A DNA stretch of 64,000 nucleotides from Lactuca virosa (Eukaryota; Streptophyta; Magnoliopsida; Asterales; Asteraceae), in contig CAKMRJ010001112.1 of the NCBI GenBank assembly GCA_928212115.1, positions 401,188,254-401,252,253 on the forward strand. The letters are read 5' to 3'. Each line of letters opens with the position of its first letter. The stretch's first letter is position 1. Made by a program: the position numbers and the translations under genes. Below are positions 22,640-33,810 of the stretch, piece after piece. The notes beneath the pieces are model-generated. The model saw nothing but the letters and a program-made list of their open reading frames with translations, made no database searches and was not told where the DNA came from.

Positions 22640-24163
22640 GGCCCCGTTTGTTTGCATCTTAATACCACTTAATAAGGGGCAGGTCTGAATCGGTAAGATT
22701 CAGACTGTTTGTTTACCTCTTATTTTGTGGTCTTAATCTGAATTTTATCACTTACCGAATCAGACTTGGAAGTCCATCTGAAAAGAAAAAAAAGACGCCC
22801 TAGCCCTCTCTTCTCTTTGTTCGCTTTCGCTTGCTTTCTCGCTTCCAGGTTATACTCTCGCCAACCGAAGAAGGCATTCCTCCCATCCTCATCTGCCGTC
22901 GTCGCCTCCCTTCCAAGCGCCATCTCCTGCCGTCGTAGCCACCCTTCCCAGCGCCATCTCCTGTCGTTGCTTCACCATCGCCGACTTCAGCAGCATCATC
23001 AGGTTTGACTTTTCATCTCTTTTCTTCTCGTTTTTTTCCTGATGCTCTTTAGCCGACTCCAGCAACCGGGTTTATCACTGACTCCTATTTTCCTCCCATC
23101 ATCATCAATTTTTTTCTTTTGTCTCGTTTTTTTCCTGTTGTTCTTCAAAATCATGTGCTGAAATATATTGTTCTTGTTGATTTCCAAAATCATGGGCTGA
23201 TTTCTTGTTGATTTCCAAAATATGTTGTGATGTTGATTATAAGTTGTTGATTTCTTGTTGATTTTTGAAAATAAGTTGTTGATTTTGTTGATTCGTAACT
23301 GAAATCTATTGGTGAAACTTGTTAATAATGTGTTTATTGATATGTGCTGAAATATATTGTTCATTTGCTGAAATAAGTTGCTGATTTTGCTGTTTATGTG
23401 CTGTTATTTGCTGATTTGTGCTGTTTTTGTGCTAATTTTGATGATTTGTGCTGTTTTTGTGCTAATTTTTGTTGTTTATGTATTGATTTTTGTTGTTATG
23501 TGTTGATTATGCGTTAACTTTTGCTGTTTATGCGTTAACTTTTGTTGTTATGTGCTGATTTGTACTATTATGTGCTGATTTGTGTTGTTATATGCTGATT
23601 TGTTATTGAAATTACACTAGACATGTCACAAAAGAAGCCTAGGATTAGTTGGAAGGTAGAAGCTATTGAAAGAGCTTTTCTAGAAGCATGTTTGCAAGAA
23701 ATTACGGTTAATGGTCGGGAAGGGGGTAGTTTGAAAGCACTCTCTTGGAGGAATGGGGTTTACAAGGCAATGAATACATGAATAATTTGCGTGACTAGAT
23801 TACGAATCAATTGGGGCCAAATTAAATTTGTAGGATTTTATTTGGATTTTAGTATGATTTTGTGGATTTAAAAATATTTATGTTTGATTTTGATTTATGC
23901 TAAATTTGGATTTTATATGGTGTTTATATTTTTTTTAATACGTATTGAAGAAATTTATTAGGTTATTTTCTAAACAAACACTTGAATTCAATAAAAATTA
24001 AAACAGAAGGGTAAAATGGTCATTTTAATAATTCAGCACAGCAATTCAGAGGTTCAAACCAAACAGCATGTTAAACATTCAGCTCTTAAAATTTCAGACC
24101 CTCTTAGAAGTTCAGATCTCTTAATAATTCAAATCTTAAAAATTCAGATCCTGCCAAACAGCC
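22640..24163 (+). mobile_element. PIF/Harbinger-like DNA transposon remnant
   Basis: Begins GGCCCCGTTTGTTTGCAT and ends with the inverted relative CTGCCAAACAGCC. Both ends are followed by CAGATCTGAATC / GGTCTGAATCGG-like subterminal blocks. The 5-bp attta occurs directly on both sides (22635-22639, 24164-24168). Inside are a pyrimidine/GC-rich leader (22780-23000), a degenerate tgctgatttgtgctgtt repeat (about 23340-23610) and a Myb/SANT-like ORF1 piece. The superfamily call rests on the end motif and ORF1. A TTA/TAA duplication is not visible, so it is provisional. Confidence 0.55.
23623..23781 (+). pseudogene. Myb/SANT-like DNA-binding protein fragment (transposon ORF1)
   Basis: A 52-residue frame, MSQKKPRISWKVEAIERAFL...CLQEITVNGREGGSLKALSWRNG, fits the N-terminal half of the Myb/SANT-like domain encoded next to PIF/Harbinger transposases and in related plant genes (W....E..FL..C..EI..G..G.S.K...W). 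It ends in TGA. A frame-shifted continuation (NLRD, stop, ITNQLG) follows, so the gene is broken. No transposase frame remains. Confidence 0.6.
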
Positions 24164-24479
24164 ATTTATTCATCTATACAACAAATCTTGATTTATTCGT
24201 CTATACTACACACATAACAATTTGAGTGCACCACAACCATCACAATATTGTCCGAACTTGTAATAATAGGCAAGCATGTCCGACCCATGACAACACAACA
24301 TTGCACCGAGCCATGCTGTAATGGAAGAACAGAGGAGAGAGAAATTGGGGAAGAAAATTCAATTTTGACTTCTTCGTTCAATTGAATAACAACCACCAAA
24401 ATAACTATATATGTGTACAAGGAAAGCTAAGCTAACAAACTAGTTAACTGTTGAATTAAGTAAATTACAAAAATGTCTT
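24164..24479. other. Possible LTR of the decayed minus-strand Copia
   Basis: Non-coding. It lies on the 3' side (lower coordinates) of the minus-strand Copia pol remnant and is separated from it by a C10 run (24512-24521) that could be a decayed purine tract. LTR boundaries are not proven. Confidence 0.3.
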
Positions 24480-25640
24480 GTCGTTGGTTTAAAAGAGATG
24501 ATGAAGCTACCCCCCCCCCCTCTCAAGCTGAGGATATGGTTGTAAACCAATATTGGAAAGTGCTTCACGATGATTAGAGCAATGTAAGGGTTTAGTAAGA
24601 GCATCAACAAGTCGTTTCTTGGTTGGTACATGTAATAGGGAGATTAATCCACTTTGAAGCTTCTCTCTAACAAAATGATAGTCAAGTTTTATGTGTTTGG
24701 TATGCTCGTGAAAAACTAGATTCTTAGCAATGTAAATTATTGCTTGATTATCACATTTCAGAGGTATAAGAGTAACATCGTGAACTTCAAACTCATGAAG
24801 TAATTGACTTAACCATGATAATTCTACACAAACTCAATGCATTAACTTGTGTTTATCCTCGACTAATGAAAGAGAAACAATTACTTGTTTCTTGGATTCC
24901 CAAGAAACAGGAGTTCCACCAAAGAGTGTGAAATAGACACTAATAGATCTTCGCGTGAGAGGGCATGCAGCCCAATCACTGTCACAAAAGGCCTCAATGT
25001 GAAATGTAGAATCTTTATTAAAGAATAACCCATGATGAAGTATTCTTGAAATAGTTGTTGATTAAATTAACTTTGAACTGTATACGATAGAACAGGTTAA
25101 GTATGCAAGCGAAAGTTTAAATTTCATGCTATTTGCAGATAAAGAATAGAATCTTGCATCAAATTCTTAGTTTTAAACAATGATTGAATGTCCTTGGGAA
25201 GAGATGAAGAAGGAATGAAATAATCTTCCATGGAATACAACGATAAGATATCCTTTATAAACTCTTGTTGTTGAACAATCATACCTTGAGAAATCATATT
25301 GAGTTCAAGATCAAGGAAAAAATGAATTGAACGCAAGTCTTTTATTTGAAAACGGTCGTTCATATAACCTTTAAGACTTGAGATTCTTTGTTGATGTTTT
25401 ATAGTGACCAAAATATCATACACAAAACAACTACTGTGACAATTGAATTTGAAGTTTCCTTAAGAAAAAAGCAGTGACCATTAGCAGAAAGAACATATCC
25501 TTTTCATGTAAAGCATGATAATTGGAGTACCACTGACGAGAAGCTTGCTTCAATTCGTATAATGATCACTTGAGTTTGCAAACAAGTAAAGGTGATTCAA
25601 CATTAAAACCCAATGGTACCTTCATCTAAATCCCCATGCA
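24480..25640 (-). pseudogene. Copia pol remnant (reverse transcriptase C-terminal part and RNase H)
   Basis: Minus strand. At 25423-25124 a frame reads YDILVTIKHQQRISSLKGYM..RFQIKDL.SIHFFLDLEL, the Copia reverse transcriptase block after the YVDD site. Here VDD has become VYD. Further down (about 25000-24600) are RNase H words such as DWAACPLTRRS, SWESKKQVIVSLS, CDNQAIIYIAKN, HEHTKHIKLDYHFVREKL and KKRLVDALTKPLH, in more than one frame. Stops and frameshifts make it non-functional. No gag or integrase is present, so only the 3' part of the element remains. Confidence 0.8.
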
Positions 25641-25654
25641 GAAAAAAAGAGTAA

Positions 25655-25800
25655 AAAATTACACTAATGGTCCCTATGGTTTAGGATAATTTGTACGTTT
25701 GGTCCATAACTTATTTTTTTAACTCGAAAGGTCCCTACTGTTTGTTTTTGTTACACGCTTGGTCCCTGTCTTGAGTTCCAATTTTCTAGATTTTTGAGGA
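25655..25800. repeat. Fragment of 'ggtccct' transposon-end family
   Basis: Contains actaatggtccctatggttt, acgtttggtccataac and acgcttggtccctgtc, the same kind of DNA as the inverted arms at 11961 and 17299. Only one arm is seen here. Confidence 0.45.
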
Positions 25801-26344
25801 ATGACATTTTGCTATGAGTTGTGGATCCTATTTATATATAACATGAAGACAAATGGGCCGACCCATTTATATCGGGTCCAGAACGTCAAATTCCGAACAA
25901 TTTAATTAATTTTCAAGTTTATGAAAAGATAGAATTCTATAAAAAAACGATTGATTTAGTTGATATCTATCCCTTTATTGTTTTCGCTGACTACTCTAAA
26001 AGTCTCGATCATGTTTTTCTTTGTAGGTCATCCAAACCTTATGAAAAAGGTTTAACCCGTTAAATTTAGTTTGGATTTATTATTATGAAAAAATGTTTTT
26101 ACTTTTGATGAAGCAGATTAATAGACAAAATTTCCTTTGATAAATGATATACAATAATTAAACTTGGTTGAATATTGTCACAAAAATTTAATTACTTGCA
26201 TATAAATCAAAACGAATATTAAAATTCAAAATTGATGAGGTCAAAACAAAACCAATAATAATAGAAAGGGATCGCTACTCCAAATCCCACGCCACGAAAC
26301 CTTTTCTCTTGAAGACAATCAAGGCGCAGAATACTTTATATTAT

Positions 26345-26347
<3 letters not shown>
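25801..26347. other. Upstream region of the FLOE-family gene, no gene seen
   Basis: AT-rich, presumed promoter. No convincing TATA element was chosen. Confidence 0.4.

Positions 26348-26377
<30 letters not shown>
26348..26377 (+). repeat. (CT)n tract in the 5' UTR/promoter of the FLOE-family gene
   Basis: About 15 CT units, about 115 bases before the start codon. Pyrimidine tracts at this place are common in plant 5' leaders. Confidence 0.85.
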
Positions 26378-26381
<4 letters not shown>

Positions 26382-26492
26382 ACCCTAATCCTTTATTTTG
26401 ATTTTCCGTATAATCTTCACCCCTGAAAGAGATCCGTTTCTCCCGATTATCTTGCTCCGTATTGCCGATTTCAGCCGATATTTTTTTGCTTT

Positions 26493-28628
26493 ATGGATTC
26501 TGGATCGACCAAGGGATTCGATTTTGCATCCGACGACATTCTTTGCTCTTACGAAGATTACACAAATCAGGAAAATTCCAACGGAAGTCACTCAGATTCT
26601 GCGATCGCTACTAATTCCTCTAAAGTATTATTCGTTATCTCTTAATCTCTATAATATATAGCTTTTATTTTCTCTCTAGGTTTCATTTTCCCTTTTAATT
26701 GGTTTTTTTCTATACGTTTGAGTTTAGGGTTTTTCTGTTTTCAGCTGATCTATGCGCAATTTTGTGTTTCATGATGACAAATACTTAGAAATGCTTTTCG
26801 TTTCTATATTTAGAATGGCCTGCAATATTCGAAGTATCGATGGGTAGTTTTATGTATTATGATCATCGGGGCTATTTGTGCTGGATTATAGAAAGGGGTC
26901 TGATGCTGTGAGCATTTAGATTTTTGTCGCAGTTTTTTGGTACGTGCTTTGGATTACTAAGATTGGTAGAAGTTGCAGAGCTTATTCATGAGGGCTTGAA
27001 TGGTTGTTGTCTCTTGTTGATTACTATGGTGATTTGCTTGATTTGCTACCTGCTTGAGCTAGTTCTAGGCAATTAATGTTTCTTTCTCTTTGTTGTCTAC
27101 TTTGTAACTAAAATGTGCATTCTGTTGGCCTTTTGAACAGATGGCCTTGTGCATTTGTCAATGCCAATGATCATAATTCACAAAACTAGCCATAAATACT
27201 TTGTATGAATACACATTAAATTTTGTGCAAATACACATTTAAGCTAAAACATGCTGATGTTTTTATAACCAGGAATTCAACAAAAGCAGGATGAGTAGAC
27301 CATCATTCCCGGTTTCTTCATATAGTCCACCAGATGATTCTGGTAACCAAGATGTGGTTGTTGCTGCTGTTGAGAGATCCATGAAGAAACATTCTGAAAA
27401 TTTGATGCGGTTTCTTGAGGGGCTTAGCTCACGTCTTTCACAGCTTGAATTATATTGCTATAATGTGGATAAATCAATTGGAGAGATGCGTTCTGATTTA
27501 GCACGTGATCATGGAGAATCAGAAACAAAGCTTAAGTTTCTTGAGAAGCATCTTCAAGAGGTTTAAACACTATCTTTTCTCCATTTTCTTAACTTCATAA
27601 TTAATTAAAATATTAAATATGATAACAACAAAATGCAGGTTCATAGATCAGTTCAGATCATAAGAGATAAACAGGAACTTGCAGATACCCAAAAAGAACT
27701 TGCTAAGCTTCAACTAGCACACAAAGAGTCTGAATCTCAGAAAACCGAAGAGGTTTCCACACCTTCTTCTGATAAAAGGAATGACAATTTTCCAGAAGGA
27801 CACAATCAGCAACTAGCTCTTGCTCTTCCCCAACTCCCTGCACCACCACCTGCCACCCACCAACCGCCAATGTCTCAGCCACAAACATACTATCTATCTC
27901 CAGCACCAACACCAAATCACTACCTGCAACAAGACCCACATTACCAGACCCAAGTCACCCAGCCACCACCGCCACGTTCCCAACTCTCTCAGCCACCACC
28001 ACCACAATATCAGCAGCAGTGGGCCCAGCAGATGCAGCCACCACCACAGCCCGCCGTTAGACCGCCGTCACCTGCTCAAGTTTTCCCGCCTTATCTCTCG
28101 AGTCAACAAGTCAACCCGCCCGCCCCCGAAAATCTCCCAAACAGTATGCCAATGCCGCCTTACTCCGGTGTCCCTCAGCCTACCTATGGCCGGACAAATC
28201 CAGGTCAGCCACAACAACAACCACAACCACCACCGCAGCATATGAAGCCGGGTTTTGGAGGTCAGGCGGCAGATGGATATGCCGCCAGTGGGAATGCTTA
28301 TATGATGTATGAGAGTGAAGGGGGAAGAGTTGTTCCCCAACAACACCCTACTCATTCGACCCACTTCCCGCAACCCGTTTACCCGCCAAGTCAGCAGCAG
28401 CAAAGCAGTGGCGGCAGTATGATGGCAAGGCCACCACCACAGTTCATGCGCAGCCACCCTTACAATGAACTGATTGATAAGTTAGGGAGCATGGGGTACA
28501 GAGGTGAACATGTGATGGGTGTCATTCAGAGGCTTGAGGAGAGTGGACAGACTGTTGATTTCAACACAGTGCTTGATAGGCTGAATGCACATCCGTCTGG
28601 AGGCTCACAGAGAGGATGGTCTGGTTAA
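26493..28628 (+). CDS. FLOE1: DUF1421 / FLOE-family protein (FLOE1-like), three exons
   Basis: Exons 26493-26624, 27273-27560 and 27639-28628 join in frame (all phase 0) into 469 residues. The Asp/Ser-rich N-terminus (MDSGSTKGFDFASDDILCS) is followed by a predicted coiled-coil block, SRPSFPVSSYSPP then RFLEGLSSRLSQLELYCYN and VHRSVQIIRDKQELADTQKE (about 50-170). Next comes HNQQLALALP (195-204), a long Gln/Pro/Ser-rich disordered region (about 205-400), and the C-terminal UBA-like DUF1421 domain, ELIDKLGSMGYRGEHV...VLDRLN (about 414-456), ending QRGWSG. This order (DS-rich, nucleation, QPS, DUF1421) is that of Arabidopsis FLOE1, a protein that phase-separates on hydration and tunes seed germination. 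The internal first ATG of exon 2 is not the start, because exon 1 supplies the conserved N-terminus. Which FLOE paralogue it is remains open. Confidence 0.9.
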
Positions 28629-29088
28629 ACCTTTTTTTTTTTTTCTGATTTTGAAAATTAGACCAAAATACAAGAAAAAACACAAACTACTTTCACCAAT
28701 TTTATTAATTTGGTTTTCAAAGTATGTTGTGGGTTTCTGTATTTTGTTTCTTTTTCAAAGTGGTTGCGATTTCCATGACAGATGTTTCGGCTTTTTAGCA
28801 GCTTTAGTGTCTACGAGTGCAGAATAAATATATTATGTCGATATGATTGTCATGGTGATTTGGTACATATGGATATGGATGGATGGAGAGATTATGTTTT
28901 AGTTTCTACTCTCTCCTACTTTCAAAATGTCATCTGATATTGTTTTATAAACCGTGTTTTTTTATTTCTTGTGATTTGCCCTAATTTGTCAACTTTGGAA
29001 TCTCATTCCGCTTGTTATGCTGTTATTTTAGCTAATGTAGCCAACATGGTTCTACATGATAGATATTTTTCTACATAAAACAACATGT
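28629..29088 (+). other. 3' UTR and downstream flank of the FLOE-family gene
   Basis: Begins with a T run after the stop. AT-rich, no frame. The poly(A) site was not assigned. Confidence 0.4.
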
Positions 29089-29096
29089 CTTTAAAG

Positions 29097-30466
29097 TAGG
29101 GATGAGCAAACGGACCGGGGAACCGGAACCCGATGGAACCGGTCGGGCCGGGACCGGTACTATAATTTTGTGAATTTTTGGAACCGGGACCCGGTAAGAA
29201 CCGGTCATTGGAACCGGCCCAAAACCGGGAACCGGACCGGATAGTCTTTACAAAAAACCCCATTTAATTAGAATTTTTGCTTCTTCACAAGTGACATGGA
29301 TGGTGCATATAGTTTCAGAATTTGCAGTGATCATTATAACTTTAGAAATCATATCATTTATAATTTTAGAAATAATTACTTGATTTTCAGAATGCGCATT
29401 CTACATGCAATTATGTGAGTGCATCCTCAATAACAAATGTATATATTATATATACATGTACATCAAAAATGGCCCTACTAAAAAGTTAGATTAAAATGAT
29501 GCGTTCTTCCAACGAGTGTTGTGATTCCATCCCAAACCTGAGCTTCCTTTGTTTCCAACTGCTTGTAATGGTTCCGTTAAACCACCCTTCTGTCCTTCAT
29601 GCTGCTCCCAAGTGCCTCTCCCTGCATCATGTAAAACAGGATCAGCTTATCTTTTTTACCTTTGGACTAAATATAAACAAGTGTTTATGCTTACCTCCTT
29701 CCAGCCCATGTTTTCTAGCATCCGTCTAGCATAACTACCAACTCCAAATGACATATTCAAAGCTTCAGCTGCAGCATCTTCTGGAGTTTCAAAAACAGGA
29801 GATAATAACCCACCGAAGCACACCGAAGCACGACTCGGCGACTCCAAGTCAAGAAGATACGAACCCTACCAGCAACCACTGCTTATAAATATCATATCCT
29901 AAATACACCAAAGAGTTATATGAAGTAATGGTGTGGGAAAGGAACTGGTCTTATGGAATCATAAAAAGCCAATTGTTAAGCCAAACATAAATGTCAACTT
30001 TCATGTCCGTTATTTCAATATTATAATAGTGCATGGGCCATGTTCTTGATAGAAGCAATTCAGCCTTATAATAACTAAAGTTAAAATATGCAGGCAAGCC
30101 GTTATTCTTTATGTATATCAGTATATGTATATAAGCAACATAAAGATAAGAAGTTCAAATTTAAGATAACCATTGACTTATTATGATATGTATATAAAAA
30201 CATAACAATTTTGCATTTATGTTATTGATCTTCGAGCTTATAATCACATTCAATAACCGGGCATAAACCGAAACCGTAACCCCAAAATACGTTGCTATTT
30301 CTCGAAGACCGATTCCGAAATCGAAAAACCGGCATAAACCGGATCCGGAACCGGAACCGGTAGAACCGCCGGGCCGGTTCGGTTCTTGATTTTGGCCAAA
30401 GCCGGTTCCCGGTTCGGGTCCGGGTCGGACCGGTTCCAGCCGGTTCGGTCCTTTTGCTCATCCCCA
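29097..30466. mobile_element. hAT-like element carrying a captured gene fragment (Pack-hAT)
   Basis: Ends TAGGGATGAGCAAACGGACC and (complement) TGGGGATGAGCAAAAGGACC. An 8-bp target duplication with one mismatch flanks it (ctttaaag 29089-29096, ctttgaag 30467-30474). Subterminal DNA is CCGGTTCC/GGAACCGG-rich at both ends, as in the element at 7964-9147, with which it shares the GGGATGAGCA-type terminus. It encloses a two-exon G-patch fragment. No transposase frame is present. Confidence 0.78.
29510..29870 (-). pseudogene. G-patch domain gene fragment, two exons
   Basis: Minus strand. Exon at about 29870-29695 encodes LLDLESPSRASVCFGG, then FETPEDAAAEALNMSFG and SYARRMLENMGWKE. It is followed by a GT..AG intron (29694-29622) and an exon at 29621-29510 encoding GEALG, then, after a one-base frameshift, HEGQKGGLTEPLQAVGNKG and SSGLGW. 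M...GW..GE.LG...G...P...VGNKG..GLGW is the G-patch pattern of RNA-processing proteins. There is no start codon, the frame is broken, and both sides end in the hAT-like element, so it is a captured and decayed fragment. The parent gene is not in this window. Confidence 0.7.
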
Positions 30467-30545
30467 CTTTGAAGCATTTTATCTTTTTAACTTTTTAAGA
30501 GTATTCTTGATAAAAAACCGTCCACTACAAAATTCCTTACACACC

Positions 30546-30703
30546 ATGCCTTACCCCACATTGCATGCAATTTATTTCTCTTATATTGACCGATCATTCT
30601 TATTAGGGTTAGGGTCAATTCCTTAAACACTATGCCTTACCCCACATCGTATGCAATTTATTTCTCTTATATTGACCGATCATTCTTATTAGGATTTGGG
30701 TTG
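30546..30703. repeat. Tandem duplication, ~86-bp unit
   Basis: atgccttaccccacat and the following ~70 bases occur at 30546 and again at 30632 with a few differences. Confidence 0.9.
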
Positions 30704-30845
30704 TTTGATAGTTGTTGATCGAGTCAAATTTAACTTTTTATACACTTAGTAAGAGGCATACTAGAGGCTATAAAATCAAATCAGACTCAATTAATTGTGT
30801 TATCAAACGGTCACTTGATGTTTTAGGCACAAAAAAGTACAAGTA

Positions 30846-31087
30846 CTCCCTCCGTCCCAATATTATTGTCCGCAGACAAAAAACACACATATTAAGAAAA
30901 ACATTAATTACCATTAACTTTATTTAATAAAATGACAGTTTTGTCCTTACTTTGCATTTAATGTTCCATTAAATGCTTAGTTGGTTAAGTAATAATGAGG
31001 GGGTATTTTGGTAAAAATGTTAAGTGGACTATTATTTTGGGACAAACCAAAAAGGAAAGATGAACAATAATTTTGGGATGGAGGGAG
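30846..31087. mobile_element. Stowaway MITE (Tc1/mariner type)
   Basis: CTCCCTCCGTCCCAATATTA...GGGATGGAGGGAG ends with TA target duplications at 30844-30845 and 31088-31089. 242 bp, AT-rich middle. Confidence 0.93.
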
Positions 31088-31089
31088 TA

Positions 31090-31967
31090 TGATCATGAGA
31101 CTATTTGGATTCTTAATTTTTCGAAAGAGTACCAAAAGTGGCGAAATATGAATGCATATAGTCAACTATCTGAAAATTGAATAAGGTTGAAAAAAATTTA
31201 CGGAATCTGCAACTCAAAGAGGTTTCAAGAAAAAATGTCAAGGCAGCTTGGGGATGCTAACTTCTAAATTGTATTAGATCATAGCTTAAATCTTTATTTG
31301 ATAGTCATGTTAATTCCAACTACATTAAATGAAAGACGACAAAAACATCAACATATCTCTTTTCACATGACAACCTCTCGTTATTGGAAAGAGCGTATTT
31401 CATTTTCCATGTAACATGAATAGTTAGCAAAACAACTGTCACATGTTAAACTTATAATGTCCCTAATGCCTCATTATATACCCCTTATTCTCTTTACAAA
31501 TTGGCCTTTGGTTGATGAAAAGGTCATGTTCGTCGTATAGCTAAACAGAATGCCTCGTTAGCTTTCATAATCACAGCATATGGTTTTTAATGTAATGCTT
31601 GATTAATTAAGAAGCATCTCCTCGCTATAAAACTCATACATACGAAATCAAGTAATTTTATTAGATGAATTGTAATAAATAACAACGTATCATTATTATC
31701 GATATAGGGAATTAATTTTTTTTCTTTATCTATAGTAACAATGTATTTTTATTTTTTAACCACAATAACAACATATTATCTCTTATTCATAAGAATAACA
31801 GCTTATTTAGGGGTATTTGACAAAACAGCTTATTAGCAGTTCCACGTCACTATAAGTTCAAAATGTATTTTGATAAAAACAATTTATAACCGTGACAAAC
31901 CGCTAATAAGTAATTTTTTCATAAATTAACTTTCTCTAACTTATTAGCTTATAAACTAATAAGCTAA
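31090..31967. other. No gene seen
   Basis: AT-rich intergenic DNA. Confidence 0.5.
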
Positions 31968-32391
31968 AGGAAGGAAGGAGAGAGTCATTTTGGGGGAGAT
32001 ACCATGGTACCTCCAAGATACCATTCCTTCACAAGTGAGTTGAATGGGAATGTATTTCAATGGGTTTCATGAACCCACTTTCTTTCTCTCTCTAGCTTTC
32101 TTTCTTTATTCTTCCATGCATTAGTTGGTTGTACATTATGCTTTAAAACTTATACCAAATTGTGTTTATATGTTTTTAATTAGTTTGCGAATTAGTGTTG
32201 TATGTTTTTGTTAATTAATTTTGAATGATTTTAATTAATGTATATTTATTTTAAAATTAAAAATTGAGTGAGTTGCAAAATATAAGTTTTCATGTATTTT
32301 AGGTTGGAAAAGATGGGAGAAAGAGGGAAAAATAAAAATTGATGTAGCGCTGATATAGTGGTGGGTTGGGAGGGAATGACTCCCTCCACCC
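31968..32391. mobile_element. Tourist-like MITE (PIF/Harbinger type), copy 1
   Basis: Inverted ends (GGAGAGAGTCATT near the left, AATGACTCCCTCC near the right) inside taa duplications at 31965-31967 and 32392-32394. End motifs are imperfect, so boundaries may shift by a few bases. Confidence 0.5.
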
Positions 32392-32394
32392 TAA

Positions 32395-32801
32395 GACCAT
32401 TGGGTATGTTTAGAAAACATATTTCACTTTTTGAGTGTCACGTTAGCTTTCTTCCATTCTCATTTCCCTCACCAAAAAGCAGAAAATTGTCACTTTTCAC
32501 TATCTTTATTTTTTAATTTTTTTAAAAAAAAATTGTATACAAATATTATATTCGTTTTGTAGGGAATTGAAAACCATAAATTTCGATATATTTTTTATAA
32601 TTTTTTAATATATATAATTTAATAAATATTAAAAAAAACTGAAAAAAAAAGATTGACCAATCACATGAGCCATGAGGAGAGGAAGTGAGGGATAGTCTCC
32701 CCTCACTTTTTTCCCGCACTCCCTTTCCCGTAGCCTCAGTATGGTGTTCCGGGGTGCGGAAACCTTTCCCTCACTCATTTCCCGCTCCATACCCATCGGC
32801 C
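32395..32801. mobile_element. Tourist-like MITE (PIF/Harbinger type), copy 2
   Basis: Ends GACCATTGGGTATG and CCATACCCATCGGCC, with the 3-bp duplication taa at 32392-32394 and 32802-32804. It directly abuts the preceding MITE, sharing one taa. Confidence 0.75.
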
Positions 32802-32804
32802 TAA

Positions 32805-33795
32805 TAAGTAATAATTTTTTTTGTTAAACACTCCCTTACTAAAACTTGTAGCATATACTTTACTTTTTTTATGCACGTAACTTATACTATTTCTTTACAC
32901 ATATAAACAATTTGTAATTCCCTTCATTATATATCCATAATAACAATTTTCTTTTTTTATATATCTCTTATCTATAATAATTAAACATTTTTTACGGGTT
33001 ATATATTGTTATTATCAAAAAAAAATATGTATATTTGTAGAAAGATCGAAATATAATCTGCATTATTCTTGGAGATAAAGATTAAAATACATATTCTTAA
33101 TCTTTTCAGCAAAAATAAAAATGTTATTATTTTAAATAAACTTGCACAAATAAATAAATAAATTAAAAAAAAAACCCTATAATAGTCACGTCCTCATTTG
33201 TTATTTCTACCAAACATATCTCGAACTTGAATGATTAAGTTGTAAACGTTACTTTTTTGTATATTAAAAGAGTACTCAATTAAAAGAGTATGATGTCATG
33301 TTGTGCATCATTTATCCCCTTCACATAAAGGTCTAAAATATTACAAGTTTACAACACTTGTCAGCTAATAAGACATTTTATAAGAAACTATATATAATAT
33401 TTCATTAAATCGTCCCAAGGTCATGTCTCATTAAATTTTGGAACACTCCATGGACCTTCACCAGGTTTCAACCCAATATCTCATTTATATAATATTTCAT
33501 TATCTTTTTTAACGGTTAGAGATTTTAAATAACTAGCAATAAACTTAGTAGATAACAAGTAGTATAATAGTAACAGCTAAAGAAGGATTATACACGCAAC
33601 CGATTTAATTAAGACTATGGTTTTTATGTTTATTAGTAACCCACAAAAAGAAATGAGACACGATAACATCAAAGATTAGCATATTTTGAAGTTTCATCGT
33701 TCCAAAAATGAGGTTGTTTCTAAATTTTCAAACAACCCAAAATGTAGTAATAATAATTTTTTTTTTTAAAAGTAATACGCATGGGTGCCTCTCTT
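32805..33795. other. No gene seen
   Basis: Very AT-rich intergenic DNA. A T run near 33758-33768 and T-rich DNA at 33796-33810 may be the poly(A) end of the minus-strand retroelement that follows. Confidence 0.4.
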
Positions 33796-33810
33796 TTATT
33801 TTTTTCTTTA

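Noticed and set aside
22766..23008. 80-codon frame MEVHLKRKKRRPSP...
   Set aside because: Pyrimidine-rich leader of the Harbinger-like element; no domain or conserved start.
27703..28457. Open frames overlapping the FLOE-family gene in other frames
   Set aside because: Shadows of the Gln/Pro-rich coding exon.
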